A stretch of 64,000 nt of DNA, from assembly GCF_004016525.1 (NCBI RefSeq), contig NZ_SACJ01000011.1:1-64000 (forward strand). The letters are read 5' to 3'. Source of the stretch: Flavobacterium sufflavum. Its GTDB lineage: Bacteria; Bacteroidota; Bacteroidia; Flavobacteriales; Flavobacteriaceae. Both the position numbers and the translations under genes were made by a program. A model generated the notes under the pieces. It did not search any database. It was not told the DNA's origin and worked only from the letters and a program-made list of their open reading frames with translations. Shown here piece by piece: positions 31,815 through 41,376 of the stretch. How positions within the stretch are numbered: position 1 is the first letter of the stretch; every line of letters begins with the position of its first letter.

Positions 31815-32738
31815 TTATTCCAATATCATTTCCTTATAAGGTATAATTGTCGTAAAACCTTTAGAAGTAAAATAAGTTATAGGGTTCACTTCAGAAACCA
31901 CCATGATAAAATCGCCTCCCCAAGCTCCCAGGCTTTTTATTTCGCCCATAAAATCAGAAAATAAATTTTCCTTTACGGTAGTTGTTTCTAAAATATAACT
32001 CATTGTAGCCTCATGTTTAGCAATGGCGTGAGCCAAAGCAGCACTGCTTTTAGCATGAATAATTTCCTGGGTTAGTTTGTCTATTTTAGAAATGTCTTTT
32101 TCTATCTCGCTGGATTTGTTGTTTTGGTATTTGGCTATAGCAGTTTTGCTGCTTTGTTTTTTATTCAAATACACAAAGTAAATGCTATCGGTAAAATTAG
32201 GATGAAAACTAATGGTCTCCACCTTTGGTTTGCCGTGTTTTAATTGGTATGTAATTGGTTTGTTATTTTGCGCACAGGCAATGTCATAACCGCTGCCGCC
32301 AAAACTATTATTCAGTAATTCAAACGCATTAATGTCTAACCATTGGGCGATATTATTGATAAGTGTTGAAGAAGTGCCTAATCCCCATTTTTTTGGAAAG
32401 CTTAACTCGGTACTTATTTTATATCCTTTTTCCTGATTTAGGAAGACAGGATTTAAAAAGTAAGCTTCGTTTAGAATCTGTATTAAAGTGTTTTTTATAG
32501 ATTCAACTTCGTGATTTTTAGGCTCTTTTATTTCCGAAAAAAGAATTTCCTCTTCAAACCAGATACTTCCATCGGCATCATAACTGGTCCATTTTATTTC
32601 CTGATAGTCGCCTTCTTCAATAATTAGATTTTGACCAAATTTAGTAGGCAATGCAAATGCTTTAGCTCCGTCTAATACCAAATATTCAGCGGTAATTAGT
32701 AATTTTCCGTTGCTGTAAAATGTTTTTTTTGTATCCAT
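31815..32738 (-). CDS. GYDIA-family GHMP kinase (mevalonate pathway)
   Basis: 307 aa of the GHMP kinase fold. The N-terminal strand is GKLLITAEYLVLDGAKAFALP, the phosphate-binding loop is PKKWGLGTSSTLI, and the motif that names the subfamily, GSGYDIACA, lies at about residue 147. It is likely a mevalonate or phosphomevalonate kinase, since its gene sits 27 bp after HMG-CoA reductase in the same operon. The exact substrate is not decided by sequence alone. Confidence 0.87.
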   Translation of the reverse strand: MDTKKTFYSNGKLLITAEYLVLDGAKAFALPTKFGQNLIIEEGDYQEIKWTSYDADGSIWFEEEILFSEIKEPKNHEVESIKNTLIQILNEAYFLNPVFLNQEKGYKISTELSFPKKWGLGTSSTLINNIAQWLDINAFELLNNSFGGSGYDIACAQNNKPITYQLKHGKPKVETISFHPNFTDSIYFVYLNKKQSSKTAIAKYQNNKSSEIEKDISKIDKLTQEIIHAKSSAALAHAIAKHEATMSYILETTTVKENLFSDFMGEIKSLGAWGGDFIMVVSEVNPITYFTSKGFTTIIPYKEMILE

Positions 32739-32765
32739 TTTCGAATTGAATTAGAATTCGTTCTA

Positions 32766-34088
32766 CTATATTTTTTGCCTTAAGTTTTCAATAAAGTTTA
32801 CAACTCCACTATGTGATACCACATGATTTTTAAAGTGTTTTTGTATCAAATGACGTTCTTCAGTTGTAGCTTCAAATTGATTCAGGATATTGTTCAGGTG
32901 CATTTTCATGTGTCCGTCCTGAATTCCTGTTGTAGTCAATGAACGTAAAGCAGCAAAATTTTGTGCTAATCCCGCAACGACAACAATTTCCATTAATTCA
33001 CTGGCTGATGGGTTTTCGAGCATTTCCAATGAAAGTTTAACCAAAGGATGTAAACTCGTTAATCCGCCAACAGTCCCTAAGGCTAAAGGAACTTCGAGCC
33101 AAAAGCTGAAAATACCGTTTTCTATTTTAGCATGAGACAAACTACTGTATTGACCGGCTTTGGCAGCATAAGCATGAACTCCGGCTTCTACGGCTCTAAA
33201 GTCATTTCCTGTAGCTAAGATTACGGCGTCAATACCGTTCATGATTCCTTTGTTGTGGGTTACGGCACGAAAGGGTTCTACTTCGGCAATTTGTACCGCT
33301 CGAACAAAACGCTCGGCAAATGCTTCCGGATTTGGGATGTGTTTTTCGGCCAGTTCTTCTAGAGGACAAGAAACTTCGGCTCGCACAACGCAATTAGGAA
33401 CATAGTTCGAAAGAATACTCATCACCACTTCGATGTTTTTTTCTTCTTCGGTAAAGATTTCGTAAGCCTGTGCTTCTGATTTTAATATATTGGCAAATTG
33501 CTCTAAACAGGAGTTGATAAAATTAGCTCCCATGCTGTCTTTAGTCTCAAAAGTAGCATGAAGTTGGAAATAATTAGGCAACAATATCGTTTTGTCTTCC
33601 AGTGTAATGTCCAGAATTCCACCGCCGCGTAGTTGCATGTTTTTGGTAAGATTTTCTGTTTCCGAGAAAAACTTAGCTTTGGTTTGTACAAAAAATAATT
33701 CCAGTTTAGAAACATCTCCTTTGAAGATAAAATGTACCTGACCTATTTTTTCGGTATTGATAACTGTAGTTTTAAAACCGCCTCTGCTTGCCCAGAATTT
33801 AGCCGATTTAGAAGCAGCTGCCACCACAGAGCTTTCTTCGATAGCCATTGGAATAGTGTGGTATTTCCCGTTGATAAGGAAATTTGGCGCAACACCAAGT
33901 GGAATGTAGAAATTACTGATGGTGTTTTCTATAAATTCATCGTGTAGTTTTTGGAGTTTTTCGTCGCTATTCCAGTATTTTTTTAATAATTGGATGGCAT
34001 TTTCCGGATTTGAAAAATAGGCTGAGGCTATCCAGTTTATTTTTTCTTCTTTTGATAATTTAGAGAATCCTGCTACGGCTTTGTTCAT
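32766..34088 (-). CDS. HMG-CoA reductase, class II
   Basis: 440 aa from the ATG at 34088. A longer frame reaches 34193, but a perfect promoter box (34124-34117) lies inside that extension, so it is excluded. Catalytic residues match the Pseudomonas mevalonii class: the Glu in PMAIEESSVV (E84 or E85), K280 in HNKG and D296 in GNDFRAVEAG. K280 and D296 are spaced 16 apart, as in K267/D283 of the reference enzyme. A C-terminal His is found in DGHMKMH. It makes mevalonate for isoprenoids; in this phylum the class II enzyme is used for synthesis, which the downstream GHMP kinase supports. Confidence 0.93.
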   Translation of the reverse strand: MNKAVAGFSKLSKEEKINWIASAYFSNPENAIQLLKKYWNSDEKLQKLHDEFIENTISNFYIPLGVAPNFLINGKYHTIPMAIEESSVVAAASKSAKFWASRGGFKTTVINTEKIGQVHFIFKGDVSKLELFFVQTKAKFFSETENLTKNMQLRGGGILDITLEDKTILLPNYFQLHATFETKDSMGANFINSCLEQFANILKSEAQAYEIFTEEEKNIEVVMSILSNYVPNCVVRAEVSCPLEELAEKHIPNPEAFAERFVRAVQIAEVEPFRAVTHNKGIMNGIDAVILATGNDFRAVEAGVHAYAAKAGQYSSLSHAKIENGIFSFWLEVPLALGTVGGLTSLHPLVKLSLEMLENPSASELMEIVVVAGLAQNFAALRSLTTTGIQDGHMKMHLNNILNQFEATTEERHLIQKHFKNHVVSHSGVVNFIENLRQKI

Positions 34089-34116
34089 TTTCAATGGATT
34101 ATAGTATAATGTGGCG

Positions 34117-34124
34117 CAAAGATA
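34117..34124 (-). promoter_or_regulatory. Promoter of the mevalonate operon
   Basis: Minus-strand TATCTTTG is an exact TAnnTTTG box 29 bp before the chosen ATG. The minus-33 element is not clear. Its position inside the longer frame decides the HMG-CoA reductase start. Confidence 0.6.
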
Positions 34125-34270
34125 CGTTTTCAGCTTTTTATTTGCCATTAATTTAGTGTCAATAAATGGGATTGTTGTTATTTTGTGAAACACATTTAAA
34201 TCAATTAAATGTGAGATAATTGTGATTTTTTTATTAAAATTGGGATACTTTTATTTATACCTCCAAATTT

Positions 34271-36439
34271 ATGAAGCATAAGTTGCTACCCTTCGTTTTG
34301 TTTTTGTTGACTCTTAGTGTTTTTGGACAACAAAAAATTTCTGTCGAATCGATCTATCGGGGAATGTTCCGAACTCAGGATATGGATGAGTTGCATTCGT
34401 TAAAAAAATCGAATCAATACACGGTTTTGAATTACAATCAGGCGGCACAGTCCACACAGATTGATTTGTTTGATTTTGAGACTTTGCAAAAAACAGCCAC
34501 CATTATCGATACTAAAGACCATAAAGGCATGCCGGCGATTGATAGTTATACTTTCGATTCGAGTGAGAAAATGTTGTTACTGGCTTGTAACTCCAGTCAA
34601 ATCTATCGTCATTCATTTACTGCTGATTATTATTTGTATGATATTTCGAAGAAAGAATTGGTACCATTATTCGATTTCCAAATTCAGGAACCTACTTTTT
34701 CTCCTGATGGGAAGAAGATTGCTTTTGCCAGAGAGAATAATTTATATGTTTATGATATAGAATCAAAAACAACAACGCAGATTACGACTGATGGAAAGAA
34801 AAATGCCATTATCAACGGAATTTGTGATTGGGTTTATGAAGAGGAATTTTCTTTTGTTCGCGCTTTTGATTGGTCAAAAGACAGTAAAAAAATAGCTTTC
34901 ATTCGATTTGACGAGTTGGAAGTGCCTGAATTTTCTATGACTGTTTTCAATCAGCAGTTATATCCTGCGGTGGAAACTTTTAAATACCCAAAAGCTGGTG
35001 AGAAAAATTCGGAGGTGTCTTTACATATTTATGATGTTGCGTCTAAAGATTCTAAGACGGTGAATTTGAGCAATTATACTGATTTTTATATTGCCAGAAT
35101 ACAATGGACTAATGATGCCAATGTGTTGTCGGCTCAGGTTTTAAATCGTCATCAGGATAATTTAGACCTGCTTTTTATTGATGGGAATTCGGCAGCTAAA
35201 AATGTGGTTTTGAATGAAAAAGACAAGGCTTACATTGATGTTACCGATAATCTTACTTTTCTAAAAGACAATAGTTTTATTTGGACCAGCGAAAAAGATG
35301 GTTTTAATCATATTTACTATTATGATAAGACAGGAAAATTAAAGAATCAGGTGACCAAAGGGAACTGGGAAGTGACCAAATTTTATGGATTGGATGAGAA
35401 AACAAATACAGTTTTTTATCAGTCTACCGAAAATGGTTCGATCAACAGAGGAGTTTATAAAATAGGATTGAAAGGAACTAATAAAGTGGCTTTGTCTAAT
35501 GAATTAGGAACTAATGAAGCAACTTTTAGTCCTAATTTCGATTATTATATCCGCACTTTTTCCAGCGTGATTCAGCCTACAACTTATACTTTGAATGAAG
35601 TGAAGTCGGGGAAAGAATTGAAAGTGATTGAGAATAATGCCGCTTTAGCAAACCGATTAAAAGAATATAATTTGCCAACAAAAGAGTTTTTTGTTTTAAA
35701 AACCGAGAAAGGAAACGAATTGAATGCCTGGATAATAAAACCGAAAAATTTTGATGCTTCTAAAAAATATCCGGTCTTTATGACACAATATTCAGGGCCG
35801 GCTTCGCAACAAGTGGCTAATCAATGGAATTCGATAGATGATTATTGGTGTTTAATGCTTTCACAACAAGGTTATATTGTGGCCTGTGTTGATGGTAGAG
35901 GAACCGGTTTTAAAGGTGCTGCATTTAAGAAAGTAACGCAATTGCAACTAGGAAAATACGAAGTGGAAGATCAGATTGATGCTGCAAAAGTTATTGGGAA
36001 TTATCCTTATGTCGACAAATCCAGAATCGGGATCTTTGGTTGGTCTTACGGCGGATTTATGGCTTCCAATTGTCTTTTAAAAGGAAATGATATTTTTAAA
36101 ATGGCTATTGCCGTGGCTCCCGTTACCAATTGGAGATTTTATGATTCGGTTTATACCGAAAGATACATGCATACACCGCAGGAAAATGCCAGTGGTTATG
36201 ATGATAATTCGCCAATTAATTTTGCTGCTAAGCTAAAAGGAAAGTACCTTTTAATTCATGGAAGTGCCGATGATAATGTGCATGTTCAAAATTCGATGGA
36301 AATGATGAATGCCTTAATTAAAGCGAATAAACAATTTGATTCCCAAATTTATCCCGATTGCAATCATGGGATTTATGGTGGAATGACCCGAATTCAATTG
36401 TTTAATAAGATGACTAATTTTATAAAGGAAAATCTATAA
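34271..36439 (+). CDS. S9 family dipeptidyl peptidase (DPP IV type)
   Basis: 722 aa with a signal peptide (about 1-20, SVFGQQ). An eight-bladed DPP4-type propeller fills about 50-460, including the conserved double-Glu loop (DWVYEEEFSFVRAFDWS) that holds the substrate N-terminus. The alpha/beta hydrolase domain carries the triad S592 (GWSYGG), D667 (HGSADDNVH) and H699 (CNHGIYGG). It cleaves dipeptides from the N-terminus of peptides in the periplasm, usually after Pro or Ala. A proton-coupled oligopeptide transporter follows after 100 bp, so peptide cleavage and uptake are plausibly linked. Confidence 0.95.
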   Translation: MKHKLLPFVLFLLTLSVFGQQKISVESIYRGMFRTQDMDELHSLKKSNQYTVLNYNQAAQSTQIDLFDFETLQKTATIIDTKDHKGMPAIDSYTFDSSEKMLLLACNSSQIYRHSFTADYYLYDISKKELVPLFDFQIQEPTFSPDGKKIAFARENNLYVYDIESKTTTQITTDGKKNAIINGICDWVYEEEFSFVRAFDWSKDSKKIAFIRFDELEVPEFSMTVFNQQLYPAVETFKYPKAGEKNSEVSLHIYDVASKDSKTVNLSNYTDFYIARIQWTNDANVLSAQVLNRHQDNLDLLFIDGNSAAKNVVLNEKDKAYIDVTDNLTFLKDNSFIWTSEKDGFNHIYYYDKTGKLKNQVTKGNWEVTKFYGLDEKTNTVFYQSTENGSINRGVYKIGLKGTNKVALSNELGTNEATFSPNFDYYIRTFSSVIQPTTYTLNEVKSGKELKVIENNAALANRLKEYNLPTKEFFVLKTEKGNELNAWIIKPKNFDASKKYPVFMTQYSGPASQQVANQWNSIDDYWCLMLSQQGYIVACVDGRGTGFKGAAFKKVTQLQLGKYEVEDQIDAAKVIGNYPYVDKSRIGIFGWSYGGFMASNCLLKGNDIFKMAIAVAPVTNWRFYDSVYTERYMHTPQENASGYDDNSPINFAAKLKGKYLLIHGSADDNVHVQNSMEMMNALIKANKQFDSQIYPDCNHGIYGGMTRIQLFNKMTNFIKENL

Positions 36440-36539
36440 ATCAAATTAAGAAGTTTGAATTTTAGAAGTATATTTGGATTAGAATTTTTAATTCCCCAAA
36501 AAATACCATTAGAAATACCAACCCACTAACATCTCATTT

Positions 36540-38297
36540 ATGAATCAGGATACTCAAGATAATTTTTTTAAAAGCTCCGTTTTAGGACATCCGGCGGGTT
36601 TATTTGTTCTTTTTTTTACTGAAATGTGGGAGCGTTTTTCGTTTTACGGAATGAGAGTGTTGTTGATTTTATTTTTAACTGCTCCAATTACAGGGATAAA
36701 TCCGGGATGGGGTTGGGATGCTGAAAAAGCGGGGTCTTTATATGGGACCTATGCTTTGTTATTGTATATCACACCTATATATGGAGGGATTATAGCCGAT
36801 AGATATATTGGGTACAATAGGGCAGTGGTAGTAGGCTCTATTATTATGACTTTAGGGCATGTTGCTATGTTTTTGGATACACCTTTTATGTTGTATGTTG
36901 GGTTGAGTTTATTGGTAATTGGAACTGGTTTTTTTAAACCCAATATGACTTCAATATTATCCGAAATATATAAAGGATTCCCAGAAAGAAAAGACAGTGC
37001 TTATACCATTTTTTATATGGGAGTTAATGCAGGAGCTTTTTTCGGGATGATGCTTTGCGGTTATTTAGCTGCTCATTTAGGATGGCGCTGGGGATTTGGT
37101 TTAGCAGGTGTTTTTATGCTATTAGGGACGTTACAGTTTTGGATGGCTAAACCATTATTTGGTGATGTTGGAAATGTTCCTTCAAAAGAAAAAAGAGAGG
37201 CAGCCATTGCAAAATCAAGACTTTCTAATGATGCTGAAGATACACCTAATCCTTTTGTAATTGTAGATTATGTTTTAATAGTTGTTTCAACAACAATTGG
37301 TTTGTTGTATGCTTTTAATGATCCGCTTTCAAAAATTGGTCATATTAATTTATTTCCTTTTCAAGTTGGCGAACTTGATGGTTCTATTTTTGTGGTACTT
37401 ATTGGTTTAGCTTTGTTCTTATATTTGGTAATTTCAAGGTTGTTGCGTTATACAAAAATAGTACGTGATAGAATGATTGCTGTAATTGTATTTGCATTTT
37501 TTACTATTTTTTTCTGGATGTCTTTTGAGCAAGCAGCTTCTTCACTGGTTATTTTTGCCAGAGACAATGTGGATAGAACTTTAAAGGGAACTTCTTTAAC
37601 TGTTTTTAATTCTATTAATACTTTATTAACCGTAGTTCCATTAATAATCATATCGTGGGTTTTGTTTTTATTGGCTAAAGAAACTTGGAAAAAGATAACA
37701 GTATCTAATATTGTATTAGCCATTACTTTTTTTATGGTTTGGGGTATTTCAATATGGATGCTGAATAACGAGTTTAGTAAAGAAGCCTCTGAAATTGATC
37801 CGAGTTGGTTTTCTATTTTGAATTCCTTTTTTATTATTGCCTTAGCATCGAATGTTTCTAAAATTTGGGAAAGTAAGTACAATCCGCCTGCTGCGGCCAA
37901 ATATGGTTTAGGATTAATTATTATGGCTATTGGTTTTGGTTTATTAGCTTATGGTTCTTATGAGATAAGTACAGGTGTGAAAGTTTCGATGATTTGGTTG
38001 GTGCTGGCTTATTTGTTCCATACAATAGGGGAATTGTTTTTGTCTCCTGTAGGACTTTCTTACGTCTCTAAATTGGTACCGGCTCGAATGGTTGCTTTCA
38101 TGTTTGGTATGTGGTATTTGGCCATTGCAATAGGTAGTAAATTGGCAGCAGTTTTGGGAGGACAAATCGAGAATATTACCAATACTTATTCATTATCTAC
38201 TTTCTTTTTAATTTTTACAGTAGTGCCCACAGTTGCAGGGCTGTTAGTTATAGCATTGAATCCTCTTATGAAAAAGTTAATGCACGGTGTGAAATAG
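36540..38297 (+). CDS. POT/PTR family proton-dependent oligopeptide transporter
   Basis: 585 aa with about 14 hydrophobic segments. The first helix has the proton-coupling motif ExxER in its usual context (FFTEMWERFSFYGMR), and the second family signature (FYMGVNAGAFFGMMLCGYL) is at about 158-176. It imports di- and tripeptides with protons across the inner membrane. It follows the S9 dipeptidyl peptidase gene, which would supply its substrates. The next gene has its own promoter starting 12 bp after the stop. Confidence 0.94.
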   Translation: MNQDTQDNFFKSSVLGHPAGLFVLFFTEMWERFSFYGMRVLLILFLTAPITGINPGWGWDAEKAGSLYGTYALLLYITPIYGGIIADRYIGYNRAVVVGSIIMTLGHVAMFLDTPFMLYVGLSLLVIGTGFFKPNMTSILSEIYKGFPERKDSAYTIFYMGVNAGAFFGMMLCGYLAAHLGWRWGFGLAGVFMLLGTLQFWMAKPLFGDVGNVPSKEKREAAIAKSRLSNDAEDTPNPFVIVDYVLIVVSTTIGLLYAFNDPLSKIGHINLFPFQVGELDGSIFVVLIGLALFLYLVISRLLRYTKIVRDRMIAVIVFAFFTIFFWMSFEQAASSLVIFARDNVDRTLKGTSLTVFNSINTLLTVVPLIIISWVLFLLAKETWKKITVSNIVLAITFFMVWGISIWMLNNEFSKEASEIDPSWFSILNSFFIIALASNVSKIWESKYNPPAAAKYGLGLIIMAIGFGLLAYGSYEISTGVKVSMIWLVLAYLFHTIGELFLSPVGLSYVSKLVPARMVAFMFGMWYLAIAIGSKLAAVLGGQIENITNTYSLSTFFLIFTVVPTVAGLLVIALNPLMKKLMHGVK

Positions 38298-38308
38298 AAT
38301 TTAGGTAT

Positions 38309-38316
38309 TATATTTG
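38309..38316 (+). promoter_or_regulatory. Probable promoter of the thioredoxin-like gene
   Basis: TATATTTG, an exact minus-7 box, 28 bp before the ATG. No clear TTG is found at the right distance. Confidence 0.45.
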
Positions 38317-38343
38317 TTGTTAATTACAGAAAAATAAAATCAA

Positions 38344-38805
38344 ATGGGAAAAATATATTTAATCCTTGTTTTCTTTATCGGTCTTGTTTCAACGCAAGCT
38401 CAAGAACTAAAATGGCATACGGATGTTAAAGAAGCGATGGCTATTGGGAGCAAAGAACATAAACCTTTGTTGTTGTTTTTTACAGGAAGTGACTGGTGTG
38501 GATGGTGTATTCGTTTGCAAAAAGAAGTCTTAACGACACCAGAATTCAGGAAGTGGGCAAAAGAGAAAGTGATATTAGTGGAATTAGATTATCCTAGAGC
38601 TGTGCCGCAAACTCCGGCAATTAAACAACAAAATTACGAATTGCAAAATGCTTTTGGGGTTCAAGGTTATCCAACAGTTTGGTTTGCGACTGCTCAAATT
38701 AAAGATGGGAAACCAGCTTTTGGAGGCTTAGGGAAAACAGGATACGTTCCTGGTGGTCCAGTGGCCTGGTTAGAAGTGGCTAATGGAATTTTAAATCAAA
38801 AATAA
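38344..38805 (+). CDS. Exported thioredoxin-family protein
   Basis: 153 aa with a signal peptide (about 1-18, STQAQ). The thioredoxin-like domain has the redox motif C52-G-W-C55 in SDWCGWCIRLQ and the cis-proline loop GVQGYPTVWF. The form (Thioredoxin_7/DsbD-gamma-like) is common for periplasmic reductants in this phylum. Its partner is unknown. It converges on comEC with only 13 bp between the stops and no visible terminator. Confidence 0.88.
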   Translation: MGKIYLILVFFIGLVSTQAQELKWHTDVKEAMAIGSKEHKPLLLFFTGSDWCGWCIRLQKEVLTTPEFRKWAKEKVILVELDYPRAVPQTPAIKQQNYELQNAFGVQGYPTVWFATAQIKDGKPAFGGLGKTGYVPGGPVAWLEVANGILNQK

Positions 38806-38818
38806 AATTAGAAACAAT

Positions 38819-40846
38819 TTAGTTTAATTTATAGAATCCCTTTTCGGCAGTAGCGTGAAAAGGGATTTTCTGTTTTTCACAACTCAGCTTCCATTGTTTT
38901 AAAATGTATTTGTAATTAGAACCATCTGCAATAACTAATTTTGGTTTTAAGGATAATAGCATTCGCTCCAGATTGATTTTTGGTGTTTGAGTAAGTAATA
39001 CAATATCTGGATTTGCATTTTTTGGAAAAATACCAATGCTGTCCAAAATCAGAATTTTATTTCCCTTAAAATAAGCCGTGTGACTTAACGATTCCTGTTT
39101 TTGTATGTGGCTGAAATTACCAACTAAATAGGAATTCAGCATTTTGTTTTTTGCGGAAGCACTATCATTAGCGTAAAGACAAACTTCATTGCCGTGACGT
39201 TGAACGATTAGTGTCTTTCTTTTCGAATTAAAAACAATCCATTCTTCTTGATTTTGAATATGCCATTGGTTAAACAAAAAGGCCAATTGCAGTGTGATGA
39301 TTGATATTAGAACAAAAACAAGTTTGTTGAAATGAGGTTTTTTTAGCCAAATAATGGTTGAAATAATCAGAACATAAGAAAAACTAAGCAGGACAAAGTT
39401 AAATGGAATGTCTTTGATGATAAATTGTTCGAAAGAGGCAATGGTATTGATGATTTTGTTTAACAATAGAATGCTCCATTCTAAAGGTTTTGTCAACCAA
39501 AAAGCTGTAAATCCCATTGCGGCAAATGACATAACAACAACGCCTAAAAACATGATTATGCTGAGTAGTGGAATGACCGCTAGATTAGTAATGAAAAACA
39601 ATCCGGGAAATTGATGAAAGTAATACAGACTTAATGGCAAAGTGCCTATTTGAGCCGCAAATGAAACTGTCAGAATGTCCCAGCAGTATTTCAATATTTT
39701 GTTTTTTGGTTTCCAATAAGAAGCCAGAATGGGTTGGAACCAAACAATGAAAAATACGGCAAGATAGCTGAGTTGGAAACCGACATCAAATAGAAAATAG
39801 GCTTGAAAAAGTAAAATCAATAGTATTGAAACTAATAAGGTGTGGTAAATATTGACGCTTCTTCGAAGGTGCAATCCTATGGCAACAAAGGAAAACATCA
39901 CAACTGAACGAACAATAGAAGGAGACAGTCCGGCTAGTAATGCAAAAAAGAATAAGCTTGTTAGCAGGATTGTTAGTTTTATAAATGAACCTTTTCGGGT
40001 ATTTGGAATCGGTTTTAGTATGAAGTTTAAGAACAGAAAAATAAAACCTACATGCAAACCCGAAACTGATAAAATATGTACGGCTCCAGCATATTGATAG
40101 TCTTGTATTATTTCGGGAGAAATATCCTGCCGTTGTCCTAAAATTAAGGCTGTTGCAACTGCTAAAGCCGAGTTGTTAAAATGCGATTTTTCTAAATTAT
40201 GGATAATCCGGGAATTGATTTTGGCAATGTAAAACCAAATGTCTTTTTGAGGTTCAGGACTTATTTTTATGTTTTCTGAATTGGCATATAGCTGTGCATA
40301 AATTTGTTTGCTGTTGAGATAGCTGCTGTAGTCAAATTGATTAGGATTGTCAGGCCTTTTGTTTTTCTGTAAATTCCCTTTAATGCTTACCATTGTTCCA
40401 ATTCCAAAGGACTTGGAAGTTGTGTTTTTTGGGATATTTAATAGAATTCTTCCGCTGTAGTTTTTGTTGTCTATAGTTTGTACTAAGGCAATGTAGCGTT
40501 CATTGTACATGCTGTTTTTTAATTTTTCCCTAAGAATTAGCGTGATGTTGTGTTCTTTTTCAAAAGCAGCGTTGAAATTACTGTAATTATTTTTTTGAAA
40601 AGAATCGGTTTGGATAATCAAGCTACTCATCCCGATTAAAAAGGAAGCAAAATAGCTGAGTGTGGAAAAACAAAATTTAGTATTCTGATTAGTTTTTGAC
40701 CCAAAAAATAAAACAGCTAATAATGCTAAGGAAATAAAAAGAAGCCCGAAAACTAATTTCGGATTGGGATGGATATAGAAAGCAATTAGGATTCCCAGCA
40801 GGAAAGCTAATGTGATTTTTGCCAAAGGAAATTCGAGTACTTTCAT
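38819..40846 (-). CDS. ComEC/Rec2-family competence protein
   Basis: 675 aa. Two to three N-terminal TM helices, a DUF4131 OB-like domain (about 100-190), then the ComEC membrane core with the signature ILSVSGLHVGF and SPSIVRSVVMF, followed by more TM helices to about 515. The C-terminal ~150 residues hold a metallo-beta-lactamase-like remnant without the HxHxDH metal motif. Shortened C-termini of this kind are common in Bacteroidota ComEC. It probably forms the inner-membrane channel for single-stranded DNA uptake, but no other competence genes are in the window. Confidence 0.9.
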   Translation of the reverse strand: MKVLEFPLAKITLAFLLGILIAFYIHPNPKLVFGLLFISLALLAVLFFGSKTNQNTKFCFSTLSYFASFLIGMSSLIIQTDSFQKNNYSNFNAAFEKEHNITLILREKLKNSMYNERYIALVQTIDNKNYSGRILLNIPKNTTSKSFGIGTMVSIKGNLQKNKRPDNPNQFDYSSYLNSKQIYAQLYANSENIKISPEPQKDIWFYIAKINSRIIHNLEKSHFNNSALAVATALILGQRQDISPEIIQDYQYAGAVHILSVSGLHVGFIFLFLNFILKPIPNTRKGSFIKLTILLTSLFFFALLAGLSPSIVRSVVMFSFVAIGLHLRRSVNIYHTLLVSILLILLFQAYFLFDVGFQLSYLAVFFIVWFQPILASYWKPKNKILKYCWDILTVSFAAQIGTLPLSLYYFHQFPGLFFITNLAVIPLLSIIMFLGVVVMSFAAMGFTAFWLTKPLEWSILLLNKIINTIASFEQFIIKDIPFNFVLLSFSYVLIISTIIWLKKPHFNKLVFVLISIITLQLAFLFNQWHIQNQEEWIVFNSKRKTLIVQRHGNEVCLYANDSASAKNKMLNSYLVGNFSHIQKQESLSHTAYFKGNKILILDSIGIFPKNANPDIVLLTQTPKINLERMLLSLKPKLVIADGSNYKYILKQWKLSCEKQKIPFHATAEKGFYKLN

Positions 40847-40884
40847 TATTCTAAAGTACGAATTTTCGGCAACAAAGTATTTTT

Positions 40885-41376
40885 TTAGGGTAAAATTCTG
40901 TTGAGTTGACTAAAGGTTTTTTCGTAATAAGCCTCTTTAGTTGAGGATATTATAACGCCTTTAGAAGTAGAAGAATGGATGAATTGCAGTTCATCATCTT
41001 TGGTTTCAACTACAATTCCCACATGATTGATTTGGCTTCGATTATTGGTTTTAAAAAAAATTAAATCGCCTTTATGAGCTTTCGAAATGTTTTTGCCTAA
41101 ATCAATTCCCACTTTGGCTTGTTCTGCAGAGCTTCGGGGTAATTTAATATCAAATTGATTGAAGATTGTAAAAACTAAGCCCGAACAATCAAATCCCGAT
41201 TTAGTGGTTCCTGCATACTTATAAGGTGCGCCAAGGTTTTTAGATGCCGATTCAATTATTTGTTCGGCAAGTTTATTGCTTCCGTTGGTTGATACCGCTG
41301 TAGATTTACAGGAAACAAAAAATAATGTTATTAGGACTAAGAATAGAAAATGTTTTAAAAGGGCTGTTCTACGCAT
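40885..41376 (-). CDS. NlpC/P60 lipoprotein peptidase
   Basis: 163 aa with a lipoprotein signal peptide (cysteine in FFVSCKS). The NlpC/P60 cysteine-peptidase domain has catalytic C64 in GFDCSGLVF and H118 in INHVGIV, with a polar third residue expected shortly after. It should cut peptidoglycan stem peptides (gamma-D-Glu-diaminopimelate type bond). Its start overlaps the end of lpxB by 8 bp, so it is the last gene of a surE-lpxB-nlpC run. Confidence 0.93.
   Translation of the reverse strand: MRRTALLKHFLFLVLITLFFVSCKSTAVSTNGSNKLAEQIIESASKNLGAPYKYAGTTKSGFDCSGLVFTIFNQFDIKLPRSSAEQAKVGIDLGKNISKAHKGDLIFFKTNNRSQINHVGIVVETKDDELQFIHSSTSKGVIISSTKEAYYEKTFSQLNRILP

Noticed and set aside
37448..37900. 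Minus-strand open frame of 150 codons inside the POT transporter gene
   Set aside because: Antisense to a well-supported transporter, with composition typical of a reverse-frame shadow and no family match.
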